Source of the DNA: CAYVBJ01 sp964415185
GTDB lineage: Bacteria; Bacteroidota; Rhodothermia; Balneolales; Balneolaceae
Assembly (NCBI GenBank): GCA_964415185.1
Contig: CAYPZI010000127.1
Location: 1-8,567 of the forward strand
Direction: 5' to 3'
DNA length: 8,567 nt
In this document: positions 1 through 5,464 of the stretch, piece after piece
How the letters are laid out: every line of letters begins with the position of its first letter
Position numbering within the stretch: position 1 is the first letter of the stretch
The notes under the pieces: generated by a model
Seen by the model: the letters and a program-made list of their open reading frames with translations, nothing else
What the model was told of the DNA's origin: nothing
Database searches by the model: none
Translations under genes and position numbers: made by a program

Positions 1-60
1 TCGCGTAATTGACAATCGCGTAATTGACAATCGCGTAATTGACGCTCGTGTAATTATGGG
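1..60. repeat. 15-nt tandem repeat array, cut by the left window edge
   Basis: Four head-to-tail 15-base units occupy 1-15, 16-30, 31-45 and 46-60. The first two are identical (TCGCGTAATTGACAA). The third differs in its last two bases, and the fourth (TCGTGTAATTATGGG) has decayed strongly. The array starts at base 1 and so probably continues outside the window. It lies downstream of the M16 peptidase stop and shows no coding signal. Its core TCGCGTAATT also occurs in the 28-nt array at 1513-1652. Function unknown. Confidence 0.9.
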
Positions 61-93
61 ATTTTGGTAAACATCATCTAAACGAAAATATTT

Positions 94-120
94 ATCCGCG
101 GAATCAGCGGGATCAGCGGG
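94..120. repeat. 9-nt tandem repeat (ATCAGCGGG type)
   Basis: Three contiguous 9-base units are seen: ATCCGCGGA at 94-102, then two identical ATCAGCGGG units at 103-111 and 112-120. The run sits just downstream of the M16 stop codon. Similar ATC(A/C)GCGGG phrases are, to my knowledge, common in intergenic DNA of Bacteroidota and other bacteria. No T-tract follows it on the minus strand, so it is not a recognisable terminator for the upstream gene. Confidence 0.7.
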
Positions 121-142
121 AGAAACCACATAGGGCACGATC

Positions 143-1381
143 TCACTTCTCTTCCGGCACCAAAAGGGTCTCCGAATAGTGCCCCTTCTCGAAAAAGGAT
201 TCACTGAACGCTTTCACATCCTCAGCCGTTACCTCATCAATTTTTTCTACCAGTTCATCGAGTGTGATATGCCTGTTAAAGTAAATCTGGCTCTTTGCAA
301 GGCGGTTCATCCGGTTGCTGGTGCTCTCCATCGACAGCAGAAGCTTGCCCTTCAGGTTGGCCTTGGCCTCCTGCAGCTCTTTTTCCGGGATATTCTCCGA
401 CTGCAGCCTCTCAAACTCTTCAAAAATCAGCCTTCGAACATGATCCACATATCCCCTGTCCGTGCCGATATAAACCCCGAACAGCCCCGAGTCGGTATAA
501 GTCTGGTTAAACGACCCGATCGAATAGCAATACCCGTACTGCTCCCGGATGTTCTGATGCAGCCTCGAACTCATACCGCCGCCCAACACCGTATTGGCAA
601 GCAGCAGCAGGTATTTATCCTCGTGATCATAATCCAGACCCCGCCGGCCGATGATCATGTGCGTCTGCTCAATCGGCTTGGTAATCACCTTGTTGGTGGG
701 TTCATAGCTTGTCAAAGGCTGTCCCGGCGTATCGGTCTCGCCGTTGACATCGATATCCAGCTTTTCTTCAGCCAGCTTCACAACTTTCCGGTGATCTACA
801 TTTCCTGCAACGGCAATCAGCAGGTTGTCGGGCTTGTAACGGTTTTCAATATAATTGAAGAGGTTTTGCCTCTCAAAAGATGAGATAGTCTCTTCATACC
901 CGATCACCGGACGCCCGATCGGGTGCTTATCAAACACCTGGCTCCCGAACTCCTCAAAGATCACATCGTCGGGGCTGTCCTTGTACATCTTCAGCTCTTC
1001 AAGCACTACTTTCTTCTCCTTGAAAAGCTCTTCTTCCGGGAATACGGAATTCCGGACCATATCGGAGAGCACATCCATGGCACGATCGAGTTTTGTATCG
1101 AGACAGCGTGCATAGTAGCAGGTGTACTCGGTGGAGGTAAAGGCATTCAGGTAACCTCCTACCGATTCCATGCTCATGGCAATGTCGTAGGATGACCTGT
1201 TTTTAGTGCCCTTGAATAGCATGTGTTCCAGGAAGTGGGTGATGCCCGCCTGCTCTTCCGGCTCATGCCGGCTCCCGGTTTTTACCCATATACCGATGGT
1301 AATGCTTTTTACACTGTCGATGTTTTCGGATACTATAGTCAGCCCGTTTTGAAGGGTTGTTTTTTGAATCGTCTCAGTCAT
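143..1381 (-). CDS. M16B family zinc metallopeptidase (processing-protease-like)
   Basis: A 412-residue protein of the M16B family (mitochondrial processing peptidase beta / Bacillus MlpA-YmxG type). M16 enzymes cleave peptides and short polypeptides inside a two-domain clamshell. The inverted zinc motif HxxEH is intact at residues 49-53 (HFLEH), with Glu52 as the expected catalytic base. The distal zinc ligand is probably Glu129 in VVLEELKMY, at the family's usual distance. The C-terminal half carries the expected Arg-Tyr pair, Arg279 and Tyr286 in REQYGYCYS, followed by the usual DSGLFGVYIGT strand. One polypeptide therefore has both the catalytic and the substrate-binding halves, and probably dimerises. 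No signal peptide or membrane segment is seen, so it is probably cytoplasmic. The ATG start gives a standard family N-terminus (LQNGLTIV), but no Shine-Dalgarno lies upstream, only AT-rich sequence. It is the next gene after pnp, but 408 bases of repeats separate them, so independent transcription is possible. The in vivo substrate is unknown. Confidence 0.95.
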   Translation of the reverse strand: MTETIQKTTLQNGLTIVSENIDSVKSITIGIWVKTGSRHEPEEQAGITHFLEHMLFKGTKNRSSYDIAMSMESVGGYLNAFTSTEYTCYYARCLDTKLDRAMDVLSDMVRNSVFPEEELFKEKKVVLEELKMYKDSPDDVIFEEFGSQVFDKHPIGRPVIGYEETISSFERQNLFNYIENRYKPDNLLIAVAGNVDHRKVVKLAEEKLDIDVNGETDTPGQPLTSYEPTNKVITKPIEQTHMIIGRRGLDYDHEDKYLLLLANTVLGGGMSSRLHQNIREQYGYCYSIGSFNQTYTDSGLFGVYIGTDRGYVDHVRRLIFEEFERLQSENIPEKELQEAKANLKGKLLLSMESTSNRMNRLAKSQIYFNRHITLDELVEKIDEVTAEDVKAFSESFFEKGHYSETLLVPEEK

Positions 1382-1413
1382 TTTAGTCTTCGTAATAAGA
1401 TCTCATTTTTTTT

Positions 1414-1479
1414 GTTTCACGCAGAGGACGCCAAGCCTCCCGCAAAGAACGCGAACAATTCCGCGGCCTTCGCGTGAAC
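1414..1479. repeat. GTTTCACGC-type intergenic element with imperfect terminal inverted repeats
   Basis: The block begins GTTTCACGC (1414-1422) and ends GCGTGAAC (1472-1479). The ends pair over 7 bases (TTCACGC with GCGTGAA). The interior is written in a loose 9-base phrase, for example ACGCAGAGG at 1419-1427 followed by ACGCCAAGC. It shares GTTTCACGCAGAG with the element at 1684-1775, in the same orientation at this end. Such GTTTCACGCAGAG sequences are a recurrent intergenic motif in Bacteroidota and several other phyla (family knowledge). No coding capacity. Confidence 0.65.
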
Positions 1480-1512
1480 CTTGAAAAGGCACGATCAAGC
1501 TGTTACCTCACG

Positions 1513-1652
1513 AGCGGACGCTCGCGTAATTTTTGGGCGAAGCGGACGCTCGCGTAATTTTTGGGTGAAGCGGACGCTTGCATAATTTTTGGGTGAAGCG
1601 GACGTTCGCGTAATATTTAGTTGAAACGGACGCTTGCGTAATATTTGGGTAA
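1513..1652. repeat. 28-nt direct tandem repeat, five units without spacers
   Basis: Five contiguous units of exactly 28 bases start at 1513, 1541, 1569, 1597 and 1625. The consensus is AGCGGACGCTCGCGTAAT, then TTTT, then GGGTGA. Counted against it, the units carry 1, 0, 2, 4 and 4 substitutions, so divergence rises toward pnp and no indels have occurred. Each unit opens with a short palindrome, AGCG-GA-CGCT. In the first unit this extends to CGAGCG-GA-CGCTCG (1511-1524). There are no spacers, so this is not a CRISPR. The 28-base period is not a multiple of three, so the array does not encode a protein repeat. Confidence 0.95.
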
Positions 1653-1660
1653 AAACCCAA
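1645..1660. other. Small perfect hairpin at the end of the 28-nt array
   Basis: TTGGGT (1645-1650) and ACCCAA (1655-1660) form a perfect 6-bp stem with an AAAA loop. On the minus strand it lies 130 bases past the pnp stop. No uridine tract follows the stem in that direction, so it is a weak terminator candidate at best. Confidence 0.4.
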
Positions 1661-1683
1661 TTTGCTAAAATCAAGCCAATTTA

Positions 1684-1775
1684 GTTTCACGCAGAGAGCG
1701 CGGGAAAGGCGCAGTGGACGCATTTGTTCCCTGCGTACCCTGCGGTTTTTTCACCCTGCGAACTCTGCGTGAAAC
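1684..1775. repeat. 92-bp element with perfect 13-bp terminal inverted repeats, just 3' of pnp
   Basis: GTTTCACGCAGAG at 1684-1696 is the exact reverse complement of CTCTGCGTGAAAC at 1763-1775, with 66 bases between. The element ends 14 bases past the pnp stop codon, so pnp mRNA read-through would fold a 13-bp stem there. The interior carries CCCTGCG at 1729, 1738 and 1754 and CTCTGCG at 1763, which keeps a 9-base phase except for a T-rich insertion. It has no transposase and no convincing target-site duplication, so a MITE-like or REP-like origin is possible but unproven. It could also protect the pnp mRNA 3' end. Confidence 0.75.
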
Positions 1776-1789
1776 AAAGAAGGCAAAGA

Positions 1790-3901
1790 TTATGCTTCTT
1801 TTGGAAGAAGTGCCTTTCTTGAAAGCCTCAGCTTGCCGCCGTGCTCAACTTTCAGAAGTTTCACTTCGATCTCATCGCCAACCGACAGCACATCCTCAAT
1901 ATTTTTCACATGGCTGTGATTCACTTCCGAGATATGCAGCAGGCCTTCCTTTCCGGGCACAATCTCTACAAACGCACCGTATTCTTTCAGAGCCTTCACG
2001 GTTCCTTTATAGACCGCGCCTTCATCAAGATGTCCGGTGATTTCCTTGATCCTCTTTTTAGCTTCTTCGGCTCTTTCAAGGTTATCGGAAGAAATGGTGA
2101 TGATTCCTTTCCCTTTTTCGTTCTCTTCAACGATAATTTCGGTTCCGGTCTCACGCTGAAGCGTTTGAATCACCTTTCCGCCAGGGCCGATTACGGCGCC
2201 GATCTGGTCACCGTCAATTTCCATCTTCAGGAATTGCGGTGCATATTCGGAAAGTTCGGTTCGGGGTTCGCTGATGGTTTCGGCCATCTTTTCAAGAATG
2301 TGCATTCGTCCCACACGGGCTTGCTCAAGTGCCGTTTCCAGCAGTTCAAAGCTGATCCCTTTCACTTTCATATCCATTTGGGTAGCCGTAATACCATCGG
2401 CTGTTCCCGCAGTTTTGAAGTCCATGTCGCCCATGAAATCTTCTTCACCACGGATATCGGACAAGATCACAGAATTGTTTTCACCGACGATCATTCCCAT
2501 CGCAATACCACCGACCGGTTTCTTCAGCGGAACGCCGGCGTCCATCAGTGCCATTGAGCCGCCGCAGACCGAAGCCATAGACGATGATCCGTTGGATTCA
2601 AGAATATCAGAAATCACACGTACAACATAGCCGAAATCATCAAAATCCGGCATCATCATTTTAAGGGCACGCTCGGCAAGATGTCCGTGGCCTATTTCAC
2701 GCCTGCCCGGTCCTCTCAGAAATCCGGCTTCACCCACACAGTAAGGAGGGAAATTATAATGAAGCATAAATTGTTTTGCATCCTCATGAAACAGCGTGTC
2801 GATCATCTGCTCATCTCTTTTCGATCCCAGCGTAACCGTGGCAAGTGCCTGGGTTTCACCCCGTGAAAATATGGCTGAACCGTGAGCTCTTGGAAGGTAT
2901 CCGACCGATGTCCAGATATCGCGGATATCTTCGGGTGATCGTCCGTCAATTCGTCGTTTCGCCTCAAGAATCTGGTTTCTGAGTGCTGTTTTTTCAAGAT
3001 CTGAGAAGATGTTTTTGATGTCGCCTTCTGCTTCTTCAAAGCCTTCGAGGGCTGTTATTTTTTCGATAACCGACGTCTTCAGTTCTTTCAGCTTTTCGTT
3101 GTACTCTTCTTTGCCAAGGCCTGTGCTAACAATATCCTTTATCGGACTCTCGGCCAGATCTTTTACTTTTTCGAGAAGCGTTTCGTCAACCGGCTCGGGA
3201 ACAAACACACGCTTTGTCTTTCCAAATTCCTTTCGCAATTCTTCCTGGAATTCGCAGAGCTTTACAATGGCTTCATGGCCTGCCTTAATTGCATCCAGCA
3301 TCTCTTTTTCCGAGATCTCCTGCATTTCGCCTTCAATCATAAGAACGCTGTCGGCTGTTCCGCCGATAATCATGTCGATATCGCTCTTTTCAAGCTCATC
3401 AAGAGTCGGGTTGATTATAAAATCGCCGTCAATTCTTCCGATCCGCACTTCGGCCATCGGGCCGTCAAACGGGACGTCCGAAATGTGGAGTGCTGCCGAA
3501 GCGCCAAAGCCGCCGAGGGCATCCGCTTCATGCTGGCCGTCGGACGATATCACATAGCAGATAACCTGCGTATCATTCAAATATCCTTTGGGAAACAGCG
3601 GCCTCAGGCATCTGTCAATCAGGCGGCTGCCAAGAACTTCACCATCCGAGGGACGCCCTTCACGTTTTAAAAATCCACCGGGAAATTTGCCGGCGGCTGC
3701 AAAACTCTCTCTCAAATCTACAGTCAACGGAAAGAAACCCTGTCCCGGTTTCGGTTCTTTGGCAGAAACGGCGGTACACAATACCATCGTCTCTCCCATT
3801 TTTACTACTACTGCACCATCGGCCTGCTTGGCAAGACGGCCTGTTTCTATTGACAGTTCTTTACCGGGGGCAAATTCAACTGTTCTGAAATCTTCTTTCA
3901 T
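1790..3901 (-). CDS. pnp: Polyribonucleotide nucleotidyltransferase (PNPase)
   Basis: A full-length 703-residue PNPase, a trimeric phosphorolytic 3'-5' exoribonuclease that degrades mRNA and trims RNAs in the cytoplasm and can run in reverse to add tails. Domain order is normal: first RNase PH domain (about 10-140, with FFPLTVDLRESFAAAGKFPG), an alpha-helical linker (about 240-310), the second catalytic RNase PH domain (about 320-540), a KH domain with the GPGG loop at 572-575, and a C-terminal S1 domain (about 626-697, YKGTVKALKEYGAFVEI). Catalytic features are intact: GRREIGHG at 399-406, ESNGSSSMASVCGG near 435-448, and the acidic pair Asp488/Asp494 in GEEDFMGDMDF. The ATG has a good Shine-Dalgarno at 3909-3914. 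Upstream lie a 150-base leader and the rpsO terminator, so expression may mix read-through with a separate promoter. Order rpsO-pnp is widely conserved. Confidence 0.98.
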   Translation of the reverse strand: MKEDFRTVEFAPGKELSIETGRLAKQADGAVVVKMGETMVLCTAVSAKEPKPGQGFFPLTVDLRESFAAAGKFPGGFLKREGRPSDGEVLGSRLIDRCLRPLFPKGYLNDTQVICYVISSDGQHEADALGGFGASAALHISDVPFDGPMAEVRIGRIDGDFIINPTLDELEKSDIDMIIGGTADSVLMIEGEMQEISEKEMLDAIKAGHEAIVKLCEFQEELRKEFGKTKRVFVPEPVDETLLEKVKDLAESPIKDIVSTGLGKEEYNEKLKELKTSVIEKITALEGFEEAEGDIKNIFSDLEKTALRNQILEAKRRIDGRSPEDIRDIWTSVGYLPRAHGSAIFSRGETQALATVTLGSKRDEQMIDTLFHEDAKQFMLHYNFPPYCVGEAGFLRGPGRREIGHGHLAERALKMMMPDFDDFGYVVRVISDILESNGSSSMASVCGGSMALMDAGVPLKKPVGGIAMGMIVGENNSVILSDIRGEEDFMGDMDFKTAGTADGITATQMDMKVKGISFELLETALEQARVGRMHILEKMAETISEPRTELSEYAPQFLKMEIDGDQIGAVIGPGGKVIQTLQRETGTEIIVEENEKGKGIITISSDNLERAEEAKKRIKEITGHLDEGAVYKGTVKALKEYGAFVEIVPGKEGLLHISEVNHSHVKNIEDVLSVGDEIEVKLLKVEHGGKLRLSRKALLPKEA

Positions 3902-3908
3902 TATATTT

Positions 3909-3914
3909 CCTCTT
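3909..3914 (-). promoter_or_regulatory. Shine-Dalgarno of pnp (AAGAGG)
   Basis: Read on the minus strand, AAGAGG is followed by seven bases (AAATATA) and then the pnp ATG. It is the only start in the window with a well-spaced Shine-Dalgarno. The complementary match and spacing support the chosen pnp start. Confidence 0.7.
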
Positions 3915-3924
3915 ATTCTTCAAT

Positions 3925-3939
3925 TTACAATTACGAATT
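3925..3939. repeat. Short dispersed repeat in the pnp leader (copy 1 of 2)
   Basis: TTACAATTACGAATT occurs here and again, identical over 15 bases and in the same orientation, at 4330-4344 in the rpsO leader. The flanking bases also resemble each other (TGTGCTATGAAAA here, AGTGTATAAAAA there). On the minus strand it reads AATTCGTAATTGTAA and ends 23 bases before the pnp ATG. Confidence 0.7.
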
Positions 3940-3956
3940 TGTGCTATGAAAACCGT

Positions 3957-3966
3957 ATTGTACAAT
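3957..3966. other. 10-bp perfect dyad ATTGTACAAT in the pnp leader
   Basis: The palindrome lies 55 to 65 bases upstream of the pnp ATG. On the minus strand it contains TACAAT, a possible -10 hexamer, but I find no good -35 at 16-18 bases upstream. It could be an operator overlapping a pnp promoter, or chance. A 10-base palindrome alone is weak evidence. Confidence 0.25.
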
Positions 3967-4017
3967 CTGTTGGAGGCGGGATAAGATCTTGCGGCAGTAC
4001 ATTCACTTACAGACAAG

Positions 4018-4040
4018 AAAAAAGGCACGTATTGTGCCTT
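4018..4040 (-). terminator. Intrinsic terminator of rpsO
   Basis: On the minus strand, starting 11 bases past the rpsO stop, AAGGCAC (4040-4034) pairs perfectly with GTGCCTT (4028-4022) around a five-base AATAC loop. The stem runs directly into a six-base T tract ending at 4018, then CTT. This is a classical rho-independent terminator. It separates rpsO from pnp, so pnp must be served by read-through, its own promoter, or both. No T tract follows the stem in the plus direction, so it is one-way. Confidence 0.85.
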
Positions 4041-4051
4041 CACAAAAAAAA

Positions 4052-4321
4052 TTATTTTCTGATTCCGAGATCCTTAATCAGTTCACGGTACTTTTTAATA
4101 TCGTTTTTCATCAGGTAGTTCAAAAGACGTCTTCTTTTTCCGACAAGCTTTAGCAAGCCAAGCCGGGAAGCATGATCCTTCTTGTTATCACGCATGTGAT
4201 CGGTCAGATGATTGATTCTGGCTGTTAAAATAGCAATCTGAGCTTCGGTGGCTCCCGCATTTTCGGGTGAACCGCCGTACTTTTCAATTAATTCAGTTTT
4301 CTTTTCTTTCGTTATACTCAT
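4052..4321 (-). CDS. rpsO: 30S ribosomal protein S15
   Basis: An 89-residue S15, the standard length. S15 binds the three-way junction of helices 20-22 in 16S rRNA early in 30S assembly and takes part in an intersubunit bridge. The family pattern is complete: ATEAQIAILTARINHLTDHM, DHASRLGLLKLVGKRRRLLNYL and the C-terminal YRELIKDLGIRK. The family's usual TGS turn is replaced by AGA (residues 23-25), which I take as a lineage variant. The ATG start gives the expected N-terminus. AGGA directly abuts the ATG, too close for a normal Shine-Dalgarno. The gene has its own extended -10 promoter upstream and a strong terminator downstream, so it can be made as a monocistronic mRNA, as suits a ribosomal protein needing high expression. 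Confidence 0.98.
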   Translation of the reverse strand: MSITKEKKTELIEKYGGSPENAGATEAQIAILTARINHLTDHMRDNKKDHASRLGLLKLVGKRRRLLNYLMKNDIKKYRELIKDLGIRK

Positions 4322-4329
4322 TCCTGTGG

Positions 4330-4344
4330 TTACAATTACGAATT
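4330..4344. repeat. Short dispersed repeat in the rpsO leader (copy 2 of 2)
   Basis: TTACAATTACGAATT, identical to 3925-3939. Here it ends eight bases before the rpsO ATG and lies downstream of the predicted -10, so it would be inside the transcribed leader. The 8-mer CGTAATTG (minus strand here) recurs on the plus strand in each of the first three units of the left-edge 15-nt array. Confidence 0.7.
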
Positions 4345-4355
4345 AGTGTATAAAA

Positions 4356-4364
4356 ATTATATCA
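4356..4364 (-). promoter_or_regulatory. Extended -10 promoter for rpsO
   Basis: The minus strand reads TGATATAAT, a perfect TGnTATAAT extended -10 for a housekeeping sigma factor. Transcription would begin near 4349 and give a leader of about 28 bases. No good -35 is seen, which an extended -10 can tolerate. The site lies between the ribF stop and the rpsO ATG. If this lineage uses the Bacteroidota-type -7/-33 promoter (TAnnTTTG) instead, the match would be coincidental, since the site lacks the final G. Confidence 0.6.
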
Positions 4365-4380
4365 TTCAAAAATAGCCTTA

Positions 4381-5340
4381 TTATTTATGTTTTGCAATAT
4401 CGGGTTTTTTCCTATCCAGGATCTTTCCCGCTTTATCCCGGTCGATCCGGATCTGTTTTTTTAACTCATCCGCTGAGCTGAATTTCACCTCATCCCGGAT
4501 CCTCTGAACCATTTGTATTCGAAGAAACTCGCCATATATCTCCCGGTCAAAATCCAGGATATGTGTCTCGATCGACTTCTCCCTGCCGCCAAAAGTCGGT
4601 TTGTTGCCTATGTTCATGACGCCCTTGTAAAATGAATCCTGAAATTGTACCCAGACGGCATAGACTCCGTTTTTGGGAATCACTTTTTTGGAATGTGATG
4701 GAATGATATTAGCCGTCGGAAACCCGATCTGTTTACCCCTCTGGTCTCCTTGCACTACAGTTCCTGTGAGCAGGTAGTATCGGTCCAGAAATTTGGATGC
4801 CTCTTCAAGATTTCCCTCTTTCTCAAGTGCATTCCTGATCTTTGTGCTGCTTACTGCCTTATCGCCCACTTCATACTTTGATACTACCATCGATTCGAAT
4901 CCAAGTTTTTCTCCGAATTTTTGGATGGTTTCGATAGAGCCCTCCCTGTCTCTTCCGAATTGATGATCATACCCGATAATAAACCTGGAAACACCGATTT
5001 TTTTCCAGACAATATCTTTTACAAAATCAGCAGATGTTAAAAGTGAAAAATCACGGTCAAACGGTATCACCACCATCAGGTCAATTCCCATATCCGCAAG
5101 CAGGTCACACCGTTCTTCGAGAGAAGTCAGGTAGCGTATACCGCCCTTACCCGGATTCAGAATCTCTCTCGGGTGGGGATCAAAAGTGACGATCACACTT
5201 CTGGCATCAATTTTTTCCGCTTCCTCAATTACCTTTCTGATCAAAACCCTGTGTCCGGCATGCACTCCATCAAAAGTTCCGACAGTCAGAACCGTATTTT
5301 CATCCCTTTCAACATCATTCAGGTACAAAAGTTTAGCCAT
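4381..5340 (-). CDS. ribF: Bifunctional riboflavin kinase / FMN adenylyltransferase (FAD synthetase)
   Basis: A 319-residue RibF, close to the family's usual 300-320. It phosphorylates riboflavin to FMN and adenylates FMN to FAD. The N-terminal nucleotidyltransferase domain shows GTFDGVHAGH with the HxGH motif (residues 27-30), TFDPHPREIL (52-61), GYDHQFGRDREGS (123-135) and SSTKIRNAL (164-172). The C-terminal riboflavin kinase domain begins near 188 and shows GKQIGFPTANI (202-212), GVMNIGNKPTFGG (240-252) and ETHILDFD (258-265), where Glu258 is the likely catalytic base. All key residues are present, so both activities are expected. It starts 124 bases after the truB stop, beyond a pair of stem-forming repeats. 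No FMN riboswitch is visible in that gap, and there is no Shine-Dalgarno; the ATG gives the expected N-terminus. The truB-ribF-rpsO order is common in bacteria although RibF has no direct link to translation. Confidence 0.97.
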   Translation of the reverse strand: MAKLLYLNDVERDENTVLTVGTFDGVHAGHRVLIRKVIEEAEKIDARSVIVTFDPHPREILNPGKGGIRYLTSLEERCDLLADMGIDLMVVIPFDRDFSLLTSADFVKDIVWKKIGVSRFIIGYDHQFGRDREGSIETIQKFGEKLGFESMVVSKYEVGDKAVSSTKIRNALEKEGNLEEASKFLDRYYLLTGTVVQGDQRGKQIGFPTANIIPSHSKKVIPKNGVYAVWVQFQDSFYKGVMNIGNKPTFGGREKSIETHILDFDREIYGEFLRIQMVQRIRDEVKFSSADELKKQIRIDRDKAGKILDRKKPDIAKHK

Positions 5341-5360
5341 TCGATTGTTTTATATAGTGA

Positions 5361-5460
5361 TCAATAACCGCAAGTCATCGGATGACTTGTTGATTTCTAA
5401 GTACTTAAATAAATCTTTACCTGCGAGTCCCGAATGCTTTCGGGATGACTCATTTATTTC
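5361..5460. repeat. Two diverged copies of a stem-forming REP-like element between truB and ribF
   Basis: Copy A is the near-perfect palindrome CAAGTCATCGGATGACTTG (5371-5389), with outer arms TCAA (5361-5364) and TTGA (5390-5393). Copy B has an inner stem CCCGAA/TTCGGG (5429-5434, 5439-5444), a middle stem GAGT/ACTC (5425-5428, 5448-5451) and outer arms AAATAAAT/ATTTATTT (5407-5414, 5452-5459). Their right halves align at 15 of 18 bases (5380-5397 and 5443-5460), and their left edges are also alike (ACCGCAAGTC, ACCTGCGAGTC). CCCGAAnnnnTTCGGG stems are a familiar intergenic motif in Bacteroidota. Neither copy is followed by a T tract on the minus strand, so a terminator role for truB is not supported. 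Confidence 0.7.
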
Positions 5461-5464
5461 AAAA

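Larger units (their letters stand above)
1382..1789. other. 408-base repeat-rich intergenic region between pnp and the M16 gene
   Basis: No credible gene lies here. From the M16 side to the pnp side it holds an AT-rich leader just upstream of the M16 ATG (1382-1413), a GTTTCACGC...GCGTGAAC element (1414-1479), a 28-nt tandem array (1513-1652) whose last unit runs into a small hairpin (1645-1660), and a 92-base element bounded by 13-bp inverted repeats (1684-1775). The short reading frames through it are driven by the repeats. I could not pick out a convincing promoter for the M16 gene or a classical intrinsic terminator for pnp. Confidence 0.8.

Noticed and set aside
1513..1652. CRISPR-like regular repeats of 28 bases
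   Set aside because: The units are contiguous with no unique spacers, and no cas gene is in the window. It is a simple tandem array.
1645..1660. Intrinsic terminator for pnp
   Set aside because: The 6-bp stem lacks a following T tract on the minus strand and lies 130 bases past the stop. It is kept only as a small hairpin.
1508..1723. A 71-codon minus-strand reading frame through the 28-nt array
   Set aside because: It is created by the repeats and inverted-repeat arm. The 28-base unit shifts frame at each copy, and the peptide has no recognisable domain.
1684..1775. Insertion sequence remnant
   Set aside because: There are perfect 13-bp ends, but no transposase fragment and no clear target duplication (bases outside the arms do not match), so only a repeat element is claimed.
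3009..3557. Long plus-strand reading frame opposite pnp (and similar ones opposite the M16 gene and infB)
   Set aside because: These are antisense shadows of conserved genes. They have serine-rich or low-complexity translations and no family signature.
5341..5464. FMN riboswitch upstream of ribF
   Set aside because: The gap is only 124 bases, is filled by the two stem elements, and shows none of the conserved RFN-element blocks.
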